Assembly: GCF_004117935.1 (NCBI RefSeq)
Contig: NZ_SDOY01000172.1
Span: forward strand, 78,561-142,560
Source: Streptomyces roseicoloratus
Lineage (GTDB): Bacteria > Actinomycetota > Actinomycetes > Streptomycetales > Streptomycetaceae
DNA length: 64,000 nt
Direction of reading: 5' to 3'
The notes beneath the pieces were generated by a model. The model did no database searches. It saw only the letters and a program-made list of their open reading frames with translations, and was not told the origin of the DNA. Position numbers and translations under genes: made by a program. The stretch's first letter is position 1; each line of letters begins with the position of its first letter. Shown here in pieces: positions 53,524-62,689 of this stretch.

Positions 53524-55230
53524 TCACTCCGACTCCTCCGCGGTCACCGCCGCGCTCTCGTGCTCCCCCTCCGGGGCCGTCAGCGGCAGCAGCACCTGGA
53601 AGCGGGTGTCACCCGGCACGGACTCCACGTGCAGGCTGCCGTGGTGCTTGTTGACGACGATCCGCCAGGAGATGTCGAGACCGAGCCCCGTACCCTCGCC
53701 GACCGGCTTCGTCGTGAAGAAGGGGTCGAAGATCCGGTCCCGGATGTCCTCGGGCACCCCGGGGCCCGTGTCGCGGAACTCCACGAGGAGCCGGTCGGCC
53801 TCCCGGGCCGTGCGGACGGTCAGGGTGCCCTCCCCGCCGGTGCTCGCGATGGCGGCCACCGCGTTGTCGACGAGGTTGGTCCACACCTGGTTCAGCTCCG
53901 CCGGATAGGCGGGTACGTCCGGGAGCGAGCGGTCGTAGTCCTTGACCACCCGGATCCGGGGACCGATCTTCCCGGCCAGCATCAGCAGCGTGCTGTCGAG
54001 GAGCTCGTGCACGTCGACGTCGCGGTGCGGGGCGCGGTCGAGCTGCGCGTACTGCTTGGCCGCGTCCACCAGGTGCGAGATCCGTGTCGTGGAGTCCTCG
54101 ATCTCATCCATCAGCAGCTCGGTCTCGACCGTGTAGTTGAGCCAGCCGATCGCCCCCGGCAGCACGTCCTCGGCCACGGTCGCCGCGACCTGTTCCAGCC
54201 AGTCCGTGTCCAGGCCGGCCTGGACGAAGGTGGGCGCGAGACGCCAGCCCTCCGGCACGCCGTGGTCCTCCATCCAGTCGGCGAGCTCGTCCTCCCGGTC
54301 GGACGCCTCCAGCGGAGTCAGCGCCGGCGCCTTGGCGACCCGCTCGGCGGTGCGTTCCTGGATCTCGATGAGCTCGGCCAGCGCCTCCCGCGAGTACGGG
54401 CCGCGGGCGATGAACGCCAGCTTGTGCCGCATCTTCCCCACCCGCTCCCGCAGCGCCGCCGTGGCGCGCACGGCCGCCGCGGCGGGGTTGTTCAGCTCGT
54501 GCGTGAGCCCGGCGGACAGCGACCCCAGCGCCAGCAGGCGCTCCCGCTGCCCGATGGCCCGCTGGGTGTTCTTGGAGCCGAAGAACAGCCCCTCCAGCAG
54601 ATGTGCCGCCATCGGGAACCACTCGCGCATGATGTCCGCGAACGACTGGGCGGGCAGCACGAAGAACCGCGTCGGCTCGGTCACCCGCATGGTGTTGACG
54701 TACGTCTGCGGGACCCGGTCGCCCAGATACGCCTGCATGGCGCCCGCGTACACACCGCGCTGCGAGGTCCGGCTGACCTCCACGTCGTCGCCGCCGACCC
54801 GCCGGTACAGGACGACGGTGCCCTCCACCATCACGTAGAAGCAGGTGGCCGGATCGCCCTCCGTGTAGACCGGGCCGGGTTCGAACCGCTCCATCCGCCC
54901 CTCGGCGCACAGCCGTCCGAGCTGCTCGGGGGAGAGCTTCTCGAAGAGGAACAGCGAACCGATCTCGTGCGGATCGCAGGGCATGGCCACCGGCGCGGGC
55001 GCCCCCGGCGGCGCGTCCGTCGGAGCCGACACGGGCGCGTCGGACGGAGCCGACACGGGCGTGGCCGTCGGCGAGGGCGGGGGAGCGGCGGAGGACGCCG
55101 GCGTCGGTACGGCATGCGGCCCCGGCTCCGGCTCGTGACCCGGCTCCGGCCCCGGCCCCGGCGCCGACTCGGACCCCGGCGCCGACTCCGGCCCGGGCTC
55201 CGGTTCCGGCGTCGGCTCGGCGGTGCTCAT
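53524..55230 (-). CDS. Soluble histidine kinase with cyclic-nucleotide-binding domain
   Basis: 568 residues. Pro/Glu/Ala-rich residues 1-85 precede a CRP-like cyclic-nucleotide-binding domain (about 90-215). The dimerisation domain has phospho-acceptor His244 in GLTHELNNPAAAA. The kinase domain has N box NQVWTNLVDNAVAA, DTGPGVPEDI and GTGLGLDISW. No membrane segment, so it senses a cytoplasmic signal. Its start overlaps the regulator-flavoprotein stop by 4 nt, so the two are translated together. Confidence 0.92.
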   Translation of the reverse strand: MSTAEPTPEPEPGPESAPGSESAPGPGPEPGHEPEPGPHAVPTPASSAAPPPSPTATPVSAPSDAPVSAPTDAPPGAPAPVAMPCDPHEIGSLFLFEKLSPEQLGRLCAEGRMERFEPGPVYTEGDPATCFYVMVEGTVVLYRRVGGDDVEVSRTSQRGVYAGAMQAYLGDRVPQTYVNTMRVTEPTRFFVLPAQSFADIMREWFPMAAHLLEGLFFGSKNTQRAIGQRERLLALGSLSAGLTHELNNPAAAAVRATAALRERVGKMRHKLAFIARGPYSREALAELIEIQERTAERVAKAPALTPLEASDREDELADWMEDHGVPEGWRLAPTFVQAGLDTDWLEQVAATVAEDVLPGAIGWLNYTVETELLMDEIEDSTTRISHLVDAAKQYAQLDRAPHRDVDVHELLDSTLLMLAGKIGPRIRVVKDYDRSLPDVPAYPAELNQVWTNLVDNAVAAIASTGGEGTLTVRTAREADRLLVEFRDTGPGVPEDIRDRIFDPFFTTKPVGEGTGLGLDISWRIVVNKHHGSLHVESVPGDTRFQVLLPLTAPEGEHESAAVTAEESE

Positions 55231-56903
55231 GACTGCTCCAGATAGCGGTGGACGAGCATGACGGCCATGGCTCCCTCTCCCACGGCGGACGCGACGCGCT
55301 TGGCCGACTCGGCACGCGCGTCACCCGCCACGAACACACCGGGCACGCTGGTCTCCAGGTGGTACGGCGGCCGGTCGAGCTCCCACTCGGGCGGCGGCGC
55401 GCCGTCCGGCGTGAGGTCGGGACCGGCCAGGATGAAGCCGTCCTCGTTCCGCAGCACCGTGCCCTCCAGCCAGTCGGTCAGCGGCGCCGCGCCGATGAAG
55501 ACGAACAGCCACTGGGCGTCGACGACCTCGGACGCACCGGTCACCGCGTCCCGCAGGGTCAGCCGCTCCAGGTGGTCCGCGCCGTGCGCCTCCTCGACGA
55601 CGGTACGGGGCCGCACGGTGATGTTCGGGGCCTCCTCGATCTGCTGGACCAGGTAGTACGACATCGAGGCCGTCAGCGACTCGCCCCGCACGAGCAGCGT
55701 CACCGACTTCGCGCCCCGCGCCAGGAACACCGCGGCCTGCCCGGCCGAGTTCGCGCCGCCGACGACGTACACGTCCTGGCCCTCGCAGGAGGAGGCCTCG
55801 GTCAGCGACGAGCCGTAGTACACCCCGCGGCCGGTCAGGTCGTCGCAGCCCGGCGCTCCCAGCTGCCGGTACGACACGCCGGTCGCCAGGATGACGCTGT
55901 GCGCCGCGACCGCCGAACCGTCCGAGAACCGCACCACGCGCGCCGGGCCCTGCACCTCGAGGCCCGTGACCTCGCGGGCGGTGAGGATCTCGGCGCCGAA
56001 GCGGCTCGCCTGGCGGCGGGCGCGCTCGGTGAGCTGGGCGCCGGACACGCCGTCCGGGAAGCCGAGGTAGTTCTCGATCCGGGAGCTCTGCCCGGCCTGC
56101 CCGCCGGTCGCCGACCGCTCGACCAGCACCGTACGCAGCCCCTCCGAGGCCCCGTACACCGCCGCGCCGAGACCGGCGGGCCCGCCGCCGATGACGACCA
56201 GGTCGTAGAACTCGGCGGTCGGCGTGGTCGCGAGTCCCACCCGCGCGGCCAGTTCGGGCGGCTCCGGCGCGGCCAGCGCGGTGCCGTCCGGCGTGATCAC
56301 CAGCGGCAGCCGCCGGCCGTCGGCCCCGGCCGCGGCGAGCAGCCGCTGCCCCTCGGGCTCGTCGGAGGAGTACCAGCGGTACGGCACCTGGTTGCGGGCC
56401 AGGAACTCGCGCACCCGGGAGGACGGCGCCGACCACCGGTGCCCGACGACCTTGGTGGCGGGCACCGGACGGTGGTCACTGGTCCGCCAGGCGGTGAGGA
56501 GGTCGTCCACGACCGGGTACAGCTTCTCCTCCGGCGGGTCCCACGGCTTGAGCAGGTAGTGGTCGAGGTCGACGACGTTGATCGCGTCGATCGCCGCGTT
56601 GGTGTCGGCGTACGCGGTCAGCAGCACGCGCCGCGCGCCCGGGTACACGCCGAGCGCCTGCTCGAGGAACTCGACGCCGTTCATCTGCGGCATGCGGTAG
56701 TCGGCGAGGATCACGGCCACCAGATCGCCGCGCAGCTTCAGCTCGCGCAGCGCCTCCAGCGCGGAACCGCCGGACTGGGCGCGCACGATCCGGTACCCGC
56801 CGCCGTAGCGGCGCCGCAGGTCACGGGCGATGGCACGGGACACCCCCGGGTCGTCGTCCACCGTCAGGATGACGGTCCGCGCCGCGTCGGTGCCCTCGGC
56901 CAT
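55227..56903 (-). CDS. Response regulator fused to thioredoxin-reductase-like flavoprotein
   Basis: 558 residues. The receiver (about 10-130) has acidic VDDDPG, phospho-acceptor Asp68 in ILADYRMP, Thr96 and Lys119. Residues about 150-225 resemble a thioredoxin/glutaredoxin fold in which the CxxC site reads SAPS. The rest is a thioredoxin-reductase-type flavoprotein with FAD motif GGGPAG (239-244) and NAD(P) motif VVGGANSAGQA. The redox-active CATC is replaced by YGSSLTEASSC, so it cannot pass electrons through a disulfide. GGAGAGG lies 6 nt before the ATG. Confidence 0.9.
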   Translation of the reverse strand: MAEGTDAARTVILTVDDDPGVSRAIARDLRRRYGGGYRIVRAQSGGSALEALRELKLRGDLVAVILADYRMPQMNGVEFLEQALGVYPGARRVLLTAYADTNAAIDAINVVDLDHYLLKPWDPPEEKLYPVVDDLLTAWRTSDHRPVPATKVVGHRWSAPSSRVREFLARNQVPYRWYSSDEPEGQRLLAAAGADGRRLPLVITPDGTALAAPEPPELAARVGLATTPTAEFYDLVVIGGGPAGLGAAVYGASEGLRTVLVERSATGGQAGQSSRIENYLGFPDGVSGAQLTERARRQASRFGAEILTAREVTGLEVQGPARVVRFSDGSAVAAHSVILATGVSYRQLGAPGCDDLTGRGVYYGSSLTEASSCEGQDVYVVGGANSAGQAAVFLARGAKSVTLLVRGESLTASMSYYLVQQIEEAPNITVRPRTVVEEAHGADHLERLTLRDAVTGASEVVDAQWLFVFIGAAPLTDWLEGTVLRNEDGFILAGPDLTPDGAPPPEWELDRPPYHLETSVPGVFVAGDARAESAKRVASAVGEGAMAVMLVHRYLEQS

Positions 56904-57026
56904 GCCGCCTCTCCGCCCTGCGTCGTCCGGACGTCCGGCACGGCGAGCTGCACGCGCCGGCTCCCGCCCATCGTAAGTTCGATCGCCCGAACCCGCCCGC
57001 GCCCGTGACCACGCGCCTGCCCCGGT

Positions 57027-57084
57027 CCGGTCCTGTCGTTCCGCCGCTCCGGCCCGGCCCGGTCCTGTCGTTCCGCCGCTCCGG
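57027..57084. repeat. 26-bp direct repeat, two copies
   Basis: CCGGTCCTGTCGTT followed by CCGCCGCTCCGG occurs at 57027-57052 and 57059-57084, in the divergent gap between the regulator-flavoprotein and the PBP-fold gene. It could be a control site for either. Confidence 0.75.
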
Positions 57085-57148
57085 AAGGAGACACTGATCG
57101 CGGCCGCATCGCCGGCTGTGACCTGTGACAGAGGGAGGCGCTCACCCC

Positions 57149-58264
57149 GTGAACACACCGATACCGCGCGTCGGCGCGGACCACCGCCCCGACGAGCCGG
57201 CCATCCGGATCGGTGCTCTCGTGCCGCTGTCGCCGCCAGGGTGGGTGGAGGCCGGCCGGCATCTGCTCGCGGGCCTCGAACTGGCCGTCGGCGAGGTCAA
57301 CGAGGCGGGCGGAACAGCCGGGCGGCCGATCGAACTGGTGGTCCGCGACACCGCGGCCGATCCGGGAAGGGCCGCCGCGGCCGTGGACGAACTGGCCGGC
57401 CTCGGCGTGGCGGCGCTGGCGGGGGAGTACCACAGCGTCGTCGCCCGGACCGCCGCTGCCCGGGCCGACGCGCACGGCCTGCCGTACCTCTGCTCGTCGG
57501 CGGTACTCGACGCCCTCACGGACGAGCCGACGGACCGGGTCGCGCGCCTCGCGCCGGCCCAGTCGCACGGCTGGCGGCTCTACGCGGACTTCCTCCTCGG
57601 CGCGGGCCACGAGCGGATCGCCGTGGTCACCCAGCCGAGCGTCTACTGGGCGTCGGGGACCCGCATCCTCCGTGACCACTTCTCCGCACACGGCGGCACC
57701 GTGACCGGACTCGACGCGGGAGCGCTCGACCCGGCCGCCCTGTGCGACGCGCTCGCCGCCGACGGTGCGACGGCCCTCCTGCTCCTCGTCGGATTCCCGG
57801 ACCCGGCGGTGCCGATCGTCAAGGCCGTCCGCCACGACGAGCGCCTCGCCGGGATCCTCGTCGGCGCGCCGGCCGGGCAGCCGGAGTTCGCGGACTGGGC
57901 GGCGTCGCTCGGCGACGACGGTGCCGCGGTCCCGTTCCTGCGCTATCTGCCCGAGCGCCTCGGGCCGCTCGGCGCACGCGTCGCGGCGGCCCTGCGGGAA
58001 CGACTGGGCGAGGCCCCGTCCTTCGTCGCGTTCGAGGGCTACGACACCGTCGTGGTCCTGGCGGACCTGCTGCGCGCGCACGGCCCGGACCGGGCGCGTC
58101 TCGCCGCGGCCTGGCCGGAGGTCGCGGTCGAGGGGACGCGGGGGCGGATCGGGTTCTCCCGCGCGCCCGGCCCCGGCGTGTGGCAGTGGGTGTGGCCGCC
58201 CGTCCAGGTCGTGGACCGGGACCCGTCCGCGCCGGACCGCTTCCGCGTCCTGCACTCCGGCTGA
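57149..58264 (+). CDS. Leu/Ile/Val-binding-protein-like (PBP1) protein without signal peptide
   Basis: 371 residues of the LivJ/AmiC-type periplasmic-binding fold: IRIGALVPLSPPGW, LELAVGEVNEAGG, AALAGEYHSVVA and PYLCSSAVLDALT. The GTG at 57149 follows GAGGGAGG at 10-12 nt; a GTG 24 nt earlier is possible. Neither gives a signal peptide or lipobox, so it is predicted to be cytoplasmic, like the amide sensor AmiC rather than a transporter subunit. No ABC transporter genes are adjacent. Confidence 0.82.
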   Translation: MNTPIPRVGADHRPDEPAIRIGALVPLSPPGWVEAGRHLLAGLELAVGEVNEAGGTAGRPIELVVRDTAADPGRAAAAVDELAGLGVAALAGEYHSVVARTAAARADAHGLPYLCSSAVLDALTDEPTDRVARLAPAQSHGWRLYADFLLGAGHERIAVVTQPSVYWASGTRILRDHFSAHGGTVTGLDAGALDPAALCDALAADGATALLLLVGFPDPAVPIVKAVRHDERLAGILVGAPAGQPEFADWAASLGDDGAAVPFLRYLPERLGPLGARVAAALRERLGEAPSFVAFEGYDTVVVLADLLRAHGPDRARLAAAWPEVAVEGTRGRIGFSRAPGPGVWQWVWPPVQVVDRDPSAPDRFRVLHSG

Positions 58265-58332
58265 GGGAGCGACCGGTCGGCCTCCCGTCCGGGCGGAGCC
58301 GTATCCGGCCCTCCCCGAGTCTCCCGCACCGC

Positions 58333-59037
58333 TCAGTGCCCGTCCGACGGCCCTCCCGTCACCAGGATCACCTCCAACGTGCGTGGGCCGTGGACGCCCT
58401 CGACGCGGTTCAGTTCGATGTCGCTCGTCGCCGAGGGGCCCGAGATCCAGGTGAGCGGGCGGGTCGGGCCGAGCCGGGCGAGGGCGAGCGGGACCGAGGC
58501 CACCACCTGCTGCGGGGTCCGTACGACGCACAGGTGCAGGTCCGGTACGAGGGTGAGGGCGCGGCGACCCTGGCCCGGGCCGCCGTCGAGGACGATCGTG
58601 CCCGTCTCCGCGACCGCCAGTGCGCAGCCCGTCACGACGGCGTCGGTGGCGTCGAGTTCGTACGGGCCGAGCCGGGGCTCGTCGCCGCGCCGCTCGGCCG
58701 TCGTGGCGGACAGCCACCGCTCGGGCAGGCCCGGAGGGACGGCGACGCTGCGGGCTCCGCGCCGGTCGAGCAGCCGGCCGATCAGCTGCGGGAGCTCGTT
58801 CTCCGTGGTCCGGTGCACCTGCGCGCGGTAGTCGGCGAGGTTCTCGTGGAGGAGGCCGAGGAGGGCTTCGGGATCGTCCGGGACGTGGCGCGTGAGGTAG
58901 TCGCGGGGTACGTCCGGCGCCTCGCCGGCGCCGGCGGTCGCCGCGCGGATCCGTGCCAGGACGCGTTCCCGCGACGCGGAGGAGGGGGACCGGGGCGGGG
59001 ACGGGGGCGTGGGACGAGAGGAGGACGGCGTGGTCAT
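58333..59037 (-). CDS. lutC: Lactate utilisation protein C (LUD domain)
   Basis: 234 residues with the LUD fold: RSVAVPPGLPERW, ALAVAETGTIVLDGGPGQG, LHLCVVRTPQQVV and WISGPSATSDIELNRVEGVHGP, the family signature. With LutA and LutB it forms the iron-sulfur L-lactate oxidising complex. The ATG overlaps the lutB stop by 4 nt. Last gene of the operon. Confidence 0.93.
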   Translation of the reverse strand: MTTPSSSRPTPPSPPRSPSSASRERVLARIRAATAGAGEAPDVPRDYLTRHVPDDPEALLGLLHENLADYRAQVHRTTENELPQLIGRLLDRRGARSVAVPPGLPERWLSATTAERRGDEPRLGPYELDATDAVVTGCALAVAETGTIVLDGGPGQGRRALTLVPDLHLCVVRTPQQVVASVPLALARLGPTRPLTWISGPSATSDIELNRVEGVHGPRTLEVILVTGGPSDGH

Positions 59038-60452
59038 GTGCGGTTCTTCCTCCACCAGTCGCGGAACGGCTCCGCCGGCAGTTCGGGCAGGTCGCGGCTC
59101 TCGGTCCAGGCGCGTGCACCCGGCGGGTTCCTCGGATGGAGCGCGCGGGTGCGGGTCGCGAGCCGTTCGCCTGCGGCGAGCAGCGACGGGTGGTCGAGGA
59201 CCCAGCCCGCGGCCTTCATCGTCGCCCGCTCCCGCCGGTGTCCCGGCCCGCCCCTCTCCACGATCCGTTCGCGGAGGTGGACGAGGACCTCGGGGATGTC
59301 GATGGCGACGGGGCACACCTCGTAGCAGGCGCCGCAGAGCGAGGACGCGTACGGGAGCGAGGCGTCGATCCCGCTCGCGGTACCGCGCAGTTGCGGGGTC
59401 AGGATCGCGCCGATCGGGCCGGGGTAGACGGAGCCGTACGCGTGGCCGCCGGCCCGCTCGTAGACGGGGCAGACGTTGAGGCAGGCGGAGCAGCGGATGC
59501 AGCGCAGCGCCTGGCGGCCGGTCTCGTCGGCGAGGACGTCGGTGCGGCCGGCGTCGAGGAGGACGAGGTGGAAGGCCGACGGCCCGTCGTCGTCGCTGGT
59601 GCCGGTCCACATGGAGGTGTACGGGTTCATCCGCTCGGCGGTCGAGGAGCGGGGCAGCGTCTGCAGGAAGACCTCGAGGTCCCGCCACGAGGGCACGACC
59701 TTCTCGATGCCCACCACCGAGATCAGCGTCTCGGGGAGGGTGAGGCACATCCGTCCGTTGCCCTCGGACTCGACGACCACGAGCGTGCCGGTCTCGGCGA
59801 CCATGAAGTTGGCGCCCGAGATGCCGACCTTCGCGCGAAGGAACTTCTCCCGCAGGTGGAGGCGGGCCGCCTCGGCGAGCTCCGCGGGCGCGTCGGTGAG
59901 GCCGTCCGGGGCCGGACGGCCCCATTTCCCCATCTCCGAGCGGAAGACGTCCCGGATCTCGCCCCGGTTGCGGTGGATCGCCGGGACCAGGATGTGCGAG
60001 GGGCGGTCGTCGCCCAGCTGCACGATCAGTTCGGCGAGGTCGGTCTCGTACGCGCGGATGCCCTCCGCCGCCAGCGCCTCGTTGAGTCCGATCTCCTGGG
60101 TGGCCATCGACTTGACCTTGACGACCTCCGTCTCGCCGGTCGCCCTGACGAGATCGGCGACGATCCGGTTCGCCTCCTCGGCGTCAGCCGCCCAGTGCAC
60201 CGTGCCGCCCGCCCCCGTCACCGACTCCTCCAACCGCAGGAGGTGCCGGTCGAGGTGACGGAGCGTCTGCTCCTTGATCCGCCGCCCGGCCTCGCGCAGC
60301 TCGACCCAGTCCGCGAGCTCGGCGACCGCCCGCGCCCGCTTGTCGCGGATCGTGTGCGTCGCGTGCCGCAGGTTCGACCGCAGCGTCGCGTCGGCCACGG
60401 CCGTCCGCGCCGCCTCCGGGAACGCCGGCATGCCGACGAAGACCCCGCTCAT
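59034..60452 (-). CDS. lutB: Lactate utilisation iron-sulfur protein B
   Basis: 472 residues. The LUD domain (about 60-300, with VGISGANFMVAETGT) precedes two 4Fe-4S motifs, CIRCSACLNVCPVY and CGACYEVCPVAID, and a C-terminal LutB extension. It carries electrons from lactate oxidation. The start overlaps the lutA stop (ATGA). Confidence 0.95.
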   Translation of the reverse strand: MSGVFVGMPAFPEAARTAVADATLRSNLRHATHTIRDKRARAVAELADWVELREAGRRIKEQTLRHLDRHLLRLEESVTGAGGTVHWAADAEEANRIVADLVRATGETEVVKVKSMATQEIGLNEALAAEGIRAYETDLAELIVQLGDDRPSHILVPAIHRNRGEIRDVFRSEMGKWGRPAPDGLTDAPAELAEAARLHLREKFLRAKVGISGANFMVAETGTLVVVESEGNGRMCLTLPETLISVVGIEKVVPSWRDLEVFLQTLPRSSTAERMNPYTSMWTGTSDDDGPSAFHLVLLDAGRTDVLADETGRQALRCIRCSACLNVCPVYERAGGHAYGSVYPGPIGAILTPQLRGTASGIDASLPYASSLCGACYEVCPVAIDIPEVLVHLRERIVERGGPGHRRERATMKAAGWVLDHPSLLAAGERLATRTRALHPRNPPGARAWTESRDLPELPAEPFRDWWRKNRT

Positions 60453-61180
60453 CGTCCCGACTCCTCTCGCCAGGGATCCTCTTCCGTGCCGGCGAGGATC
60501 TCCGCCAGATGCAGCTCCCGCAGCGGCGCCGACAGCCTCCTCAGCATCCCGCCCAGATGCATCAGACAGGAACTGTCCGCCCCGCACAGCACATCGCCGC
60601 CGGTCGACACGGCGCTGCGCACCTTGTCGGCGTCCATCGCGGCCGACACGTCCGGGTTCTTCACGGCGAAGGTCCCGCCGAAGCCGCAGCACTCCTCCGC
60701 CCCGGGCAGTTCCACGAGCTCCAGGCCTTTCACCGCCCCGAGCAGCCGGCGCGGCCGGTCGCCGAGCCCGAGCAGCCGCAGTCCGTGGCAGGACGGGTGA
60801 TACGTGACCTTGTACGGGAAGTACGCGCCGACGTCCGTCACGCCCAGCACGTCGACCAGGAACTCCGTCAGCTCGTACGTCCGCGGCCCCAGCTCCGCCG
60901 CCTCCGGGCCGAACCGCCCGTAGTGCGTCCGCACCATGGCCGCGCACGAGCCGGACGGGGTGACGACGTACTCGTAGCCCTCGAACGCGCGCACCGTGCG
61001 CCGCACCAGGGGAGCGGCCCGCGCCCGGTATCCCGTGGTGAACAGTGGCTGGCCGCAGCAGGTCTGCCCGGACGGGAAGTCCACCTGGACGCCGAGGCGT
61101 TCGAGCAGCCGGACGGTGGCCACCGCCGTCTTCGGAAAGACGGCGTCGTTGAGGCAGGTGACGAAGAGCGCGACACGCAT
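60449..61180 (-). CDS. lutA: Lactate utilisation protein A (CCG-domain)
   Basis: 243 residues with two CCG domains: QTCCGQPLFTTG and the later GAEECCGFGGTFAV, plus the linking Cys in HPSCHGLRLL and CGADSSCLMHL. These ligate a 4Fe-4S cluster and resemble the glycolate-oxidase iron-sulfur subunit. First gene of lutABC. Its promoter must lie in the 324 bp shared with the divergent TPR gene, where repeats of CCGGTACCCGCGCC occur. Confidence 0.95.
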   Translation of the reverse strand: MRVALFVTCLNDAVFPKTAVATVRLLERLGVQVDFPSGQTCCGQPLFTTGYRARAAPLVRRTVRAFEGYEYVVTPSGSCAAMVRTHYGRFGPEAAELGPRTYELTEFLVDVLGVTDVGAYFPYKVTYHPSCHGLRLLGLGDRPRRLLGAVKGLELVELPGAEECCGFGGTFAVKNPDVSAAMDADKVRSAVSTGGDVLCGADSSCLMHLGGMLRRLSAPLRELHLAEILAGTEEDPWREESGR

Positions 61181-61504
61181 CAGTGGGTCCGTGTTCCTCG
61201 GAGACGGTTCGAGCCGGTCGGCGGCGCCGTACGGTACGGGACCGCGCCGCCGCCGGTACCCGCGCCGGTACGAATTCCGGTACCCGCGCCGTACGTAGTG
61301 TTCCAGGGCGCCGCCCCGCGTGACGAGCGCCGCGCACCCCGGCGTACATCTCGCTGAGGAGATGCGGAAGGCCGCGTAGCACTTCAGGATGACCCCGTGC
61401 CCGCACACAGACGGACTTCTCGCCCCGGGAGGCAACCCCGGCCCGCGGACACCGTCTTGCTCCTCGTGTCGGCTTGATCGTCGAGCCGGTCCGAGGAGGG
61501 TGTG
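61181..61504. promoter_or_regulatory. Divergent lutA/TPR promoter region
   Basis: 324 bp without a gene. CCGGTACCCGCGCC occurs twice (61253-61266 and 61277-61290) with GGTACGAATTCCGGTACC between, a candidate operator. A less GC-rich patch (61375-61410) may hold a promoter. Confidence 0.5.
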
Positions 61505-62689
61505 ATGGCAGGTCAGGTGCGGCAGGGGCACGTGCGCGAGGGTCAGGTGCGTGAGGCGGGGCGGACGAAGGCGTCGGCGCCGGAGTACCAGGGGGCCCTC
61601 GAATCGCTGTCGGTGAACGCCTCCCTGCCCGAGGTGCTGGCCAAGGGCATCGAGGAGCTCCGGGCGGCGGAGCGGGCCGGGGACCGTCGGGAGGAGGCGC
61701 GCTGCGGCCTCGCCGTCGCGGAGGCCTGCCGCAGGCTCGGACGGATCGACGAGGCCGACCGGGCCTGGAAGGCGAGCTACCGGGCGGCGCGTGCGGCCGG
61801 TCACGAAGGCGCCATGGCATGGGCGTTGTGGAGCGGCGGCACGCTGGCCCGGCAGCGCGGCGCCTTCCGGCTCGCGTACCGGCTGCTGCGGCTGGCGGCC
61901 GAGACGGGCGAGCGGGGCGGTGACGTCGTCGTACGCGGCTACTCCCTGGCGGGACTGGCCGAGACTGGGCGCATCCAGGGCGATTACGCGGCCGTCCGGC
62001 GGCTGCACGAGCAGCTCCTCGCCGAGGCCCGCCGCCGCGGCGAGGCCCGGCACACCGTCTGGGCGCTGGAGGGCATCGCGCAGATGCACCGCAACACCGG
62101 CGAGTACGACGAGGCCCTGGCGCTGTTCGAGGAGGCCGCCGACACGGCGTCCCGCGCCGAGGACAAGCGCGGGTGGGCCTGGGCCCTGCGGGGCATCGCG
62201 GACGTGGTGTCCGTGCGGGACGGCGACGTCGAACGTGCCCTCGGCCTGCTCTCCCGGGCGGAGGAGGCCTGCCGGGAGATGCGGCTGTCCAGCGCGCTCG
62301 CCTACAACCACAAGATGCGCGGCAACGTGCTGTACCGCGCGGGCCGGTACGAGCAGGCCCGCGAGCTGTACGCGCGGGCCCTGGAGGAGTTCCGCGAGAT
62401 GGACGAGCCGCGTGGGACGGCGCTGTCCCGGCTCGGGCTCGTGAAGGCGTCCGCCCACCTGGGCGCCGCCGCCGCGCACACCGTGGCGGAACTGGCCGAA
62501 CTGCGCACCACGCTGGACCGCATCGGGCTGCGCCACGCCCGGGACATGGTGGACAAGGCCGCGGCCGAACTCGGCGTCGGACCGCTGCCGGACGAGAGCG
62601 GCGACCGCGAACGGGGCGCCGCGAAGCCCGTGCTGCCGGCGGTCGGGGCGGAGGCCCTGCGGGCCGCCGACGTGGAGGGCCTGCGGTGA
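61505..62689 (+). CDS. Tetratricopeptide-repeat protein
   Basis: 394 residues composed of about seven TPR-like helical pairs: EEARCGLAVAEACRRLGRIDEADRAW begins one cut at its turn, HTVWALEGIAQMHRNTGEYDEALAL another, and AYNHKMRGNVLYRAGRYEQARELY a third. It should be a protein-binding scaffold; no enzymatic motif. GAGGAGG lies 5 nt before the ATG (a GTG one codon earlier is also possible). The stop overlaps the start of the polyprenyl synthase (GTGA), so the two are made together. Confidence 0.85.
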   Translation: MAGQVRQGHVREGQVREAGRTKASAPEYQGALESLSVNASLPEVLAKGIEELRAAERAGDRREEARCGLAVAEACRRLGRIDEADRAWKASYRAARAAGHEGAMAWALWSGGTLARQRGAFRLAYRLLRLAAETGERGGDVVVRGYSLAGLAETGRIQGDYAAVRRLHEQLLAEARRRGEARHTVWALEGIAQMHRNTGEYDEALALFEEAADTASRAEDKRGWAWALRGIADVVSVRDGDVERALGLLSRAEEACREMRLSSALAYNHKMRGNVLYRAGRYEQARELYARALEEFREMDEPRGTALSRLGLVKASAHLGAAAAHTVAELAELRTTLDRIGLRHARDMVDKAAAELGVGPLPDESGDRERGAAKPVLPAVGAEALRAADVEGLR

